Source: a virus | Direction: 5' to 3' (one strand) | Length of the DNA stretch: 22,009 nt | IMG/VR virus record: IMGVR_UViG_3300044729_004302 | Span: 1 to 22,009 of that record | Shown: positions 6,267-12,020 of the stretch, piece by piece | Position numbering within the stretch: the first letter of the stretch is position 1 | Layout of the letters: every line of letters begins with the position of its first letter | Position numbers and translations under genes: made by a program | The notes under the pieces: model-generated | Told to the model about the DNA's origin: nothing | Databases searched by the model: none | The model's input: the letters and a program-made list of their open reading frames with translations, nothing else

Positions 6267-6919
6267 TGTGGCTCCGGTAGGGCCACCCAGTCGCGCCCCT
6301 GCTGCATCCAGTACGGATAGGTTAATCTGCCATCAGCAATGTATGCATCCTCGGCAAGGCCTGGCGTGTCAGTGGGCAGCGGCCGCAGTGGGTAGCCCCC
6401 TCGCAGCACAGGATAGCCTGCCCACGTCTCGCACTGCTGCACAGTCCACTCTGCCACCTCGCCCTTGCCGACGGCAGCACGCTTGCCTAGATGCGTAACC
6501 ATGCGCAGCAGCCGCTCGATCTCGTCTGCATCACCAACACACCACCACGTCAGCAGATCCCCCTTGACCCAGCCTGTCGCAATGGGCAAGCGCCATGGCT
6601 TGCTGAGCCCTGCGCTTGTCTCGATGCGTACCTTGCTGCTCCCAAACAGCTGTGCTGCAGCTACTGGGGACGGGCGATTGACCCAAGTGCTCTCTCTCTC
6701 CTCCCACTCGTACTCGGCTGCGGAGGCTAGGTGGTACCGCCCACACTCGCTTTTGGCCACAGGGATGACGATCTCTGTGGGCTGCAGTGTCGCGACAAAT
6801 CCTGCGTCTGCGCCCTGCTCTCTGGCCACCACAGAGGCCAAGAGCGAGTCGAGCATCAGGGGCAGGCCAGGCAGGGAGATCGCTGTCTTGATGCGTGCTT
6901 GCACGCGTAGCGGGGTCAT
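6260..6919 (-). CDS. csf3: Csf3, Cas5-like subunit of type IV complex
   Basis: A 219-residue RAMP-fold protein. Its N-terminus reads as the first RAMP strand followed by a helix (LRVQARIKTAISL...LMLDSLLASVVA). The middle carries VIPVAKSE, and a glycine-rich loop LGKRAAVGKGEV sits at 144-155, followed by an EWTV strand. These are the features of Csf3, which takes the Cas5 place and caps the guide-RNA 5' end in type IV complexes. The start overlaps the csf2 stop by four bases. Length is in the usual range. The partners are Csf2, Csf1 and the Cas11-like protein from the same operon. Confidence 0.82.
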   Translation of the reverse strand: MTPLRVQARIKTAISLPGLPLMLDSLLASVVAREQGADAGFVATLQPTEIVIPVAKSECGRYHLASAAEYEWEERESTWVNRPSPVAAAQLFGSSKVRIETSAGLSKPWRLPIATGWVKGDLLTWWCVGDADEIERLLRMVTHLGKRAAVGKGEVAEWTVQQCETWAGYPVLRGGYPLRPLPTDTPGLAEDAYIADGRLTYPYWMQQGRDWVALPEPQW

Positions 6920-7911
6920 GCGTTGACGTCCCGTAAAAATGCCTTGATCTCTGCAGCCTGCTCTTTGACGTGGCGGAAAAATACGCTACCTACCTCGCCT
7001 CTCACCACCATGTCACCAGGCATCGGCACAGCCTCTTGGCGGGCGATCTCCCATCGGTAGTCAAAAGCCTTGAGACAGCGCAGGCCCCCGTGCCCAGAGC
7101 CCCGCTTGCCACCCACGCTGGCGTTGGCGAGGAAGGTCGCGATCATGACATTGAGGGTATCCTCATCGAGCTCGGTCTGCACGAGCGCCGAGACCTGCCA
7201 AAAGAAGAGTGATCCCTGCACGATGCGCTCAAAACTGCGTGGCATCATGGTGCTCTTGCTGTCGTCGCGGAGCTTGGCGTCGTCGATCTCGTGCGCCGTC
7301 TCCGATTTTTTGAGGCGCCCCTCGAGCTGCTTGCGCGAGTCGTCAGACAGCAAGAGCCTCTTGGCGGGGTCTAGTGTCGGGTCCATGCGCACTCTCTGTG
7401 TCTCCTCGACGTAGGCTCGGTGCGTCTCGATCTGCTGTCCCTCCTCACGCAGCCAGCCCATCACCTCGGGGGGCAGGTAGTGCAGAGTCTCCTCGCAGAT
7501 GAGCTGCGCCTGTGAGACGGAGAGCTTGCCTGGTACGCACCGATTGCCCACGCAGCCACCCAAGAGGGAGAGCTGCGGGAAGACCTTGACCATGCGGTGA
7601 TAGTCGTCGATCTTGACCACGTCTCCACCTGTGCCTCTGCCAGTCAGCATGCCGCCGGCAAAGAGCAGGCGCAGCGCGCCCTCGGAGAGATCAGCTCCGA
7701 TCTCGGCTGCATGGATGTACGAGAGGGCGATGGCCTCTCGCAGCTGATGGCGCATGGTGTCGCCAGTGAGGTAGGGGATCCGCTTAAATGTGCCGTCCTT
7801 CATCCGCACTTTGGATCGCTGTATGAGAGAGACATTGCCTTGGGTCTCGCTGTGGTGTGCTATGGGCTCGCGAGCCTCGAGCACAAAGCCGTACTTGATC
7901 TGCTTCATCAT
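6916..7911 (-). CDS. csf2: Csf2, Cas7-like backbone subunit
   Basis: A 331-residue protein with hallmarks of Csf2: an N-terminal RAMP strand with a conserved loop (GFVLEAREPIAHHSETQGN, residues 8-26), IPYLTGDTMRHQLRE at 45-59, LFAGGMLTGRGTGGD at about 83-97, and a late glycine-rich GGKRGSGHGGL at 267-277. Csf2 polymerises along guide RNA to form the filament of type IV effector complexes. Two ATGs (7911 and 7908) are possible; 7911 overlaps the cas11-like stop by four bases. This is the strongest single marker for a type IV CRISPR-Cas locus here. Confidence 0.88.
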   Translation of the reverse strand: MMKQIKYGFVLEAREPIAHHSETQGNVSLIQRSKVRMKDGTFKRIPYLTGDTMRHQLREAIALSYIHAAEIGADLSEGALRLLFAGGMLTGRGTGGDVVKIDDYHRMVKVFPQLSLLGGCVGNRCVPGKLSVSQAQLICEETLHYLPPEVMGWLREEGQQIETHRAYVEETQRVRMDPTLDPAKRLLLSDDSRKQLEGRLKKSETAHEIDDAKLRDDSKSTMMPRSFERIVQGSLFFWQVSALVQTELDEDTLNVMIATFLANASVGGKRGSGHGGLRCLKAFDYRWEIARQEAVPMPGDMVVRGEVGSVFFRHVKEQAAEIKAFLRDVNA

Positions 7912-8267
7912 CCTTTTACGATCACCTTTCTCTCGTCTGCCTCAGCACGTAGTGTCGCCATCAAAAAACCATTCTCGCGGTCTACCATCTCCAGCCACTC
8001 ATCGACGTCTCTTTGGCTTGCTAGGTGGCTCTGCAAGACCAAGGCTGCCCCAGAGACCCAGCTGTCCGGTGTGTCGATCTGCAGTGTGCGACACATCGAT
8101 GTCAGCCACTCCTCGAGCCCCGCGGATGTCCGTGCTGCTGCTCGGCTGCGGGTCGCTAGCTGCTCCCAGTGTTTGAGTGGGCTGCAGCTCGGGGTCTTGA
8201 GATACTGCGCTCTCAGGGCTCCGAGCAGCTTGATCGTCGCCTGTCTTTTTGCCTCTACTTTTTCCAT
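7908..8267 (-). CDS. cas11: Cas11-like small subunit
   Basis: A 119-residue, mostly helical protein starting MEKVEAKRQATIKLLGAL. Position between csf1 and csf2, size and helical character fit the small subunit Cas11 of type IV-B. The start at 8267 is supported by AAAAGGAGG nine bases upstream; that site lies inside the csf1 reading frame. Longer in-frame forms exist but extend deeper into csf1 without a better ribosome binding site. It overlaps csf1 by 269 bases in a different frame and csf2 by four bases. Cas11 proteins are poorly conserved, so the call leans on context. Confidence 0.68.
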   Translation of the reverse strand: MEKVEAKRQATIKLLGALRAQYLKTPSCSPLKHWEQLATRSRAAARTSAGLEEWLTSMCRTLQIDTPDSWVSGAALVLQSHLASQRDVDEWLEMVDRENGFLMATLRAEADERKVIVKG

Positions 8268-9021
8268 CCTTTTTGGCCTCCTTTTCCGCGGCCATACGTG
8301 CCGCGACCCTCTCCTCATCACGCTGCGCCAGCCAGATGGCAAGAGCAAAAAACGACCCGCCTCTCTGGCTTGACCATCTAGCCTCAAACTGCCTGATTGC
8401 CTCTCTGCATCGCAGGATGCTGCCTGCCTGATAGTCTCCCGTCTGTATCTCCTCCTTGGTTGCGCCTGCTGTCAGCGTCTCTGTCATGTCATCAACCATT
8501 GACCAGTCTCCGAGGCGCACGACTGTATCGTCAAAGAGCACGGTGCCATTGGTTGTGCGGCACACTGGCGCCCATGGGATCACGTGCTTTTGCCCGGTAT
8601 CAGCGACAGCACACCACCACATGCCTTGCTTTGGCTTGCGCAGCCAAGCAAGCAACACAGGCTTGTCTCCCTTGCTTGCGTTGATGTACTCAACACTGCC
8701 GTCAGGTCTCTGCCACCACCCATGGCTATAGTTGCGATAGTTGCCGCCATAGCTCTTGCCCTCCTTGGGTGGTCTACCAAGCACTGGAGAGACTCGGCTG
8801 CAGATGTGTACGCAGGGCTCACAGACCCACTGTGACTGCGGAGACCTGACCCTGTTTTGCGACGTAAAATTGCCTGGCATCCACTTGGCTACCAAGATGC
8901 CATTGCCCTGCCATTGACCGCCGCAGACCCAGCAGGCAAAGGGATCGGCAATCTTGCTGCACTCTGCCTGACTAGGGCTGCCAAGCGCTGTCTGCCACAG
9001 CAGTTGTGTCGCACTATGCAT
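7999..9021 (-). CDS. csf1: Csf1, zinc-binding Cas8-like subunit
   Basis: A 340-residue protein with a Csf1-type zinc finger: C30-x2-C33 and C67-x2-C70 around a KWMPGNFTSQNRVRSPQS segment. A core rich in Trp, Tyr and Gly follows. Csf1 is the Cas8-like subunit of type IV complexes. The start at 9021 overlaps the cas6-like stop by eight bases and follows GAGGGAG; a longer upstream form would overlap that gene more. The conserved part ends near residue 250. The remaining ~89 residues are Ser/Pro/Asp-rich, look disordered and overprint cas11. A stop in the -1 frame at 8257-8255 falls just inside the cas11 start, so a frameshift, real or sequencing-derived, would give a more usual ~253-residue Csf1. 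Confidence 0.82.
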   Translation of the reverse strand: MHSATQLLWQTALGSPSQAECSKIADPFACWVCGGQWQGNGILVAKWMPGNFTSQNRVRSPQSQWVCEPCVHICSRVSPVLGRPPKEGKSYGGNYRNYSHGWWQRPDGSVEYINASKGDKPVLLAWLRKPKQGMWWCAVADTGQKHVIPWAPVCRTTNGTVLFDDTVVRLGDWSMVDDMTETLTAGATKEEIQTGDYQAGSILRCREAIRQFEARWSSQRGGSFFALAIWLAQRDEERVAARMAAEKEAKKDGKSRGKKTGDDQAARSPESAVSQDPELQPTQTLGAASDPQPSSSTDIRGARGVADIDVSHTADRHTGQLGLWGSLGLAEPPSKPKRRR

Positions 9022-9685
9022 GCTCCCTCTCGATCTTGATGCGGCCAAAGCCATAGGCTCTGAGGCCTCCGATGCCGACGAGCTCTGCGCAGCGCAGCAC
9101 CCAAAGCGCCATCGGAGAGCAGTCAAGCACCATGCCCCCTACCCACCCGATGACTGCTCCTCGCTCTGCAGTGCCTCTCGAGACGTGACCTCCTATCACA
9201 GTGCGAGTGCCGATGACTGCTGACGAGACCATCTCAAGACCGCCCATGCGCTCACAGTCTACCCCAAGACCTAGGCCATCAGACACGCGCTGGATGGCTC
9301 TGGTCATGTGCCCGAGGTCTGGTGCGACGCAGCTGCGAGTGTGGTCTTTGGCTGTCATCACAACGGGTGTCAGAGTGCTCAGCACGACGCGGCCTCTTGC
9401 TGCGGAGATCGGCGGCAGCTCTAGCTCTCTGATGCCCACGGGCGAGAGACTCACTGGGCGGCCATTGGCGAGCACTGGCCACGAGGCTCTGTCTGCCATC
9501 CACACAGGGCGGGCGCCCTGTATGATGACGTGCCAGTCTCCGTCGTGATGATGCAGCGCAAAGAGGGGGATCTGCGAGGTGTGATCTTGGCCGTGCAGTG
9601 TCGAGATGATGCCGTGCATCATGGTCGCGTCACGGTGCCATGGGTGGGTGAGTCTGGGGGTGATCTTGATGCGGGCTTGCCACAT
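9014..9685 (-). CDS. Cas6-like RAMP protein, possible guide-RNA nuclease
   Basis: A 223-residue protein with RAMP features. It opens with strand ARIKITPRL and a His-rich loop (H14, H17, H24, H31). A C-terminal glycine-rich motif GIGGLRAYGFGRI at 204-216, followed by a basic strand, is typical of Cas6 and Csf5. Cas6 enzymes cut CRISPR repeats to release guide RNAs, often with a histidine. The start at 9685 (AGGAG five bases upstream) is preferred over 9718, which overlaps the upstream stop by four bases but lacks a ribosome binding site and adds 11 residues before the first strand. It directly precedes csf1. Type IV-B loci normally lack cas6, so it is unusual. It could instead be another RAMP subunit without cleavage activity. 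Confidence 0.65.
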   Translation of the reverse strand: MWQARIKITPRLTHPWHRDATMMHGIISTLHGQDHTSQIPLFALHHHDGDWHVIIQGARPVWMADRASWPVLANGRPVSLSPVGIRELELPPISAARGRVVLSTLTPVVMTAKDHTRSCVAPDLGHMTRAIQRVSDGLGLGVDCERMGGLEMVSSAVIGTRTVIGGHVSRGTAERGAVIGWVGGMVLDCSPMALWVLRCAELVGIGGLRAYGFGRIKIEREHA

Positions 9686-9714
9686 GCGCTCTCCTGTCAC
9701 GGAGAGCGGTGGTA

Positions 9715-10116
9715 TCATGCTTTGGAGAGGGAATCAATCCTCGGGGTCATCTTTTTTATATCCTCGATGACAGCGGGGGGAGCGGGCCTCGTGCCCATCA
9801 CATAGTGCTGCAGTGTCGCCTGAGGCAGACAGAGCAGCTTGGCCAGCCCTCGCAGGGAGAGGCCAAGCTGACCTTGCACCAGGGAGATCGTGCGCACCTG
9901 CTCGATGATGTGTGCTGCAGGGCGAGGCTCTCTCGACCTCACCTCGGTCTGCACCCACTGGGCTATCATGGGGAGATCGCACACCTTGACCCACCACCCC
10001 TTGGATGGCGGCTCTTTGTGCGCTGGGAGCTCCCCGGAGAGCACGCCCCTGTAGAGCACATGGTAGGGCGTGCGGAGCTTGTGGGCGGCTTTGGTGAGGC
10101 GGAGAGAGTCACTCAT
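9715..10116 (-). CDS. Protein with two possible DNA-binding segments
   Basis: A 133-residue basic protein. Residues 1-55 resemble a MerR/excisionase-type winged HTH (LRLTKAAHKLRTPYHVLYRG, then a Trp-rich strand). Residues about 84-120 form a Cro/CI-type HTH (LSLRGLAKLLCLPQATLQHY). The pairing suggests a sequence-specific regulator, perhaps of its own operon from the divergent region. No clear ribosome binding site precedes the start at 10116, seven bases from the upstream stop. It lies between the ssDNA-binding-like gene and cas6-like, so it is co-transcribed with the cas genes. An accessory role in the complex cannot be excluded. Confidence 0.6.
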   Translation of the reverse strand: MSDSLRLTKAAHKLRTPYHVLYRGVLSGELPAHKEPPSKGWWVKVCDLPMIAQWVQTEVRSREPRPAAHIIEQVRTISLVQGQLGLSLRGLAKLLCLPQATLQHYVMGTRPAPPAVIEDIKKMTPRIDSLSKA

Positions 10117-10122
10117 GGTGGG

Positions 10123-10728
10123 CTAAAATGGGATCTCGTCAGGCTCTGCGGAGGGCACAAAGCCCTTGTCTTGCGCCTTGATGCCAACAGCTGCAGTGGC
10201 TGCACGAGCTGCACCAGAGGGCGCAGCAAAGGCGCCCTTGACACGCTCTGTCATGGCTGCGCCCTGCTGCATGGCGATGCGCTCCATCAGGCGGCCCTTG
10301 GTCGCCTCGGCGTCGTAAGAGCCTGTGGCCGTGACCTTTTTCTTCGGCTTGAGGATCTTGTCGACAGAGGCGTACGACATGCCCTCGCGCTCAAAGTGGG
10401 TGACTAGGAGCTGGCAGCACTTGCCTACGAGCTGCTCGAGGTCAAAGCCTCGCATCTCCTCTGGAGACAGCTCGACTCCGCCACGCCATGCCTTGAGGTC
10501 CTGGGCAAGCTTGGCCTTCTCATGCAAACTGGCTGCGTACCTCTTGCTGAGGTGGTACACCATGCCCTCATCACTGCGCACCTCCCACAGGATCTGCAGC
10601 TGGTGCTTGTCGCCATAGGCTGTTGGCACTGTACCAAGGTCAATGACATCGACGCAGATGGCGTCGTAGAGCCCCTCGGGGCATGGGGTGCGGTTGCTGC
10701 TGCTCTCTCGTCTCAAAATAAGTGGCAT
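10123..10728 (-). CDS. Phage ssDNA-binding-like protein
   Basis: A 201-residue protein starting at 10728 behind GAGG. The N-terminal two thirds carry a pattern common in phage replication-operon proteins of the ssDNA-binding/DUF669 type: GLYDAICVDVIDLG, a WEV strand, YHLSKRYAASLHEKAKLAQD, then GFDLEQLVGK and YASVDKILKP. An Ala/Gly-rich linker leads to the C-terminal tip AEPDEIPF, which closely matches the acidic DDDIPF tail by which bacterial SSB recruits replication and repair proteins. It is the first gene of the leftward operon and lies opposite the replication genes. Role inferred: coating ssDNA during phage replication. Confidence 0.65.
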   Translation of the reverse strand: MPLILRRESSSNRTPCPEGLYDAICVDVIDLGTVPTAYGDKHQLQILWEVRSDEGMVYHLSKRYAASLHEKAKLAQDLKAWRGGVELSPEEMRGFDLEQLVGKCCQLLVTHFEREGMSYASVDKILKPKKKVTATGSYDAEATKGRLMERIAMQQGAAMTERVKGAFAAPSGAARAATAAVGIKAQDKGFVPSAEPDEIPF

Positions 10729-10846
10729 GGATACATCCTCTCTGCTGCCGTCTCTGGGCAGTGGAGTAGGGCTATCACACTTGTGAGGGGATTGCAATAG
10801 CAAAAATAATTTTGACAATTGATTGATGATCAGGTAGGACAAAAAA
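10729..10846. promoter_or_regulatory. Divergent promoter region with palindrome
   Basis: This gap separates the leftward cas/SSB operon from the rightward replication operon. It holds TCACA-CT-TGTGA (10775-10786), an operator-like inverted repeat. An AT-rich stretch (10799-10830) includes a perfect rightward -35 TTGACA at 10812-10817, but the base pairs 17 further on read TAGGAC, a poor -10. No convincing leftward -35/-10 pair was found, so activator dependence or a phage-specific promoter is possible. The two-segment DNA-binding protein encoded nearby is a candidate regulator. Confidence 0.45.
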
Positions 10847-10874
10847 ACCTGCAGCGCGGTCAGGCGCTGCAGGT
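10841..10874 (-). terminator. Leftward intrinsic terminator
   Basis: Perfect 11-bp GC-rich inverted repeat (ACCTGCAGCGC at 10847-10857 and its complement at 10864-10874) with a 6-base loop. It is followed on the minus strand by a run of seven T. This is a textbook rho-independent terminator for leftward transcription, yet no leftward gene lies to its right. It would stop antisense transcripts entering the cas operon. On the rightward transcript the same hairpin falls just upstream of the first ribosome binding site. Confidence 0.8.
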
Positions 10875-10891
10875 CTCACACGGAGGATGAT

Positions 10892-11047
10892 ATGGAGACC
10901 CTACTAGCACACCCCACAGCCAATGACAAGACCCCAAAGACAAGCACAGCCAAAGGCATCAAGTGGGGCGCACAGCGCGAGCCCGGCAAGCCACTGCGTG
11001 TCTATGCTCTGCTCATCAAGCCAAGCGCACCAAAGGCGGGCAAGTGA
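10892..11047 (+). CDS. 51-residue small protein, first rightward gene
   Basis: Starts at ATG 10892 behind a strong GGAGGA site and ends at 11047 in a TGATG junction with the RusA-like gene. The product is short, Lys/Thr/Pro-rich and probably disordered (METLLAHPTANDKTPKTSTA at the N-terminus). The ribosome binding site and translational coupling support it as a real gene. Function unknown; a small early regulator or a leader for the replication operon is possible. Confidence 0.6.
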   Translation: METLLAHPTANDKTPKTSTAKGIKWGAQREPGKPLRVYALLIKPSAPKAGK

Positions 11048-11418
11048 TGGTACAGGTGACGATCCCCATGCGCTTGGTCTCGGAGGCCAACAGCCGAGAG
11101 CACTGGCGCGTCGTAGCCAAGCGTAAAAAGCTGCAGCGTCGTGCAGTGTGGCTGGCGCTGCACTGCACCAAGCAGCTGCCGATCCCGGTACCATGCACCG
11201 TGACCTTATGCAGATGGTCTCCGAGGCAGCTTGATACTGACAACCTCTCCTCGGCCTTCAAGGCCGTGCGTGATGAGGTGGCAGCGTGGCTTGGCATCGA
11301 CGACCGCAGCCCACTGGTGCAGTGGGTGTATGAGCAGCAGCCAGTCAAGCTCTTGCCACAGTCTGTGAGGGTGGGCGATCATATGATATCTATCACCATC
11401 ACAGGCACCCCATCATGA
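11047..11418 (+). CDS. RusA-like Holliday junction resolvase
   Basis: A 123-residue protein carrying the RusA signature: an N-terminal segment with ANSREHWRVVAKRKK (about residues 14-28), then D63-x-D65-N66-L, D76 and D85-D86 in a LDTDNLSSAFKAVRDEV...GIDDRSP arrangement. The acidic residues bind the metal used to cut four-way DNA junctions. Length is typical for phage RusA. The start is coupled to the 51-residue gene (TGATG) and the stop to the exonuclease gene (ATGA). Likely resolves recombination or replication intermediates before packaging. Confidence 0.82.
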   Translation: MVQVTIPMRLVSEANSREHWRVVAKRKKLQRRAVWLALHCTKQLPIPVPCTVTLCRWSPRQLDTDNLSSAFKAVRDEVAAWLGIDDRSPLVQWVYEQQPVKLLPQSVRVGDHMISITITGTPS

Positions 11419-12020
11419 CCAAGCCAAGGTACCGCTCCGCACAGCCAGACGACACATACTGCTACACTGCATGGGTGAGATACGAGAGCAAGATCCCTCT
11501 GGAGATGCTGCTCGACTCACCCTTGTGTTTTATCGACACCGAGACGACAGGGCTTGGTCACGATGACCGCATCATCGAGATCGCACTCTGTCGGGTCGAG
11601 AGGGGATCTCTCGATAGGTGGATGACGTCTCTGGTCGACCCGGTGTGGGCAGTGCTGTCTCCCAAGGCCAGCGAGGTATCAGGCATCACCAAAGACATGC
11701 TTGCAGAGGCTCCACTCTTTGAGAGCCTCGCAGAGGAGATCGCTGCCATGTGCTCCGGAGCCTACATGGTGGCGCACAACGCAGCATTTGACCGTCGCAT
11801 GCTAGAGGCCAGCTTTGCCGATGTCGGCATGCAACTGCAGCCCAAGGGTTGGGTCTGCACCCAGCAGCTCTCCAGAGAGCATGTCACGGGTCTCAAGTCG
11901 TACAGCCTGCAGTCGCTCGTCTCGAGCCTCTGCCTACCACAGCATACAGCTCACAGAGCAGAGGGTGATGTGCGTACCCTTATGGCTCTGTGGGCACACA
12001 TCACACGAGGATATAGATGA
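11415..12020 (+). CDS. DnaQ-like 3'-5' exonuclease
   Basis: A 201-residue DEDDh exonuclease of the DNA polymerase III epsilon type. ExoI is FIDTETTGLG with D41 and E43; ExoII is AHNAAFDRRML with D126; ExoIII is HRAEGD with H180 and D185. All catalytic residues are present. The first ~35 residues precede the domain and are not conserved in an obvious way. It sits between the resolvase and the primase-helicase with four-base overlaps at both ends. Likely role is proofreading, end trimming or nucleotide scavenging during phage replication. Confidence 0.85.
   Translation: MTKPRYRSAQPDDTYCYTAWVRYESKIPLEMLLDSPLCFIDTETTGLGHDDRIIEIALCRVERGSLDRWMTSLVDPVWAVLSPKASEVSGITKDMLAEAPLFESLAEEIAAMCSGAYMVAHNAAFDRRMLEASFADVGMQLQPKGWVCTQQLSREHVTGLKSYSLQSLVSSLCLPQHTAHRAEGDVRTLMALWAHITRGYR

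Noticed and set aside
10812-10840. TTGACA with TAGGAC as a confident rightward promoter
   Set aside because: Only half of the -10 positions match consensus, so it is left as part of the regulatory region rather than called as a promoter.
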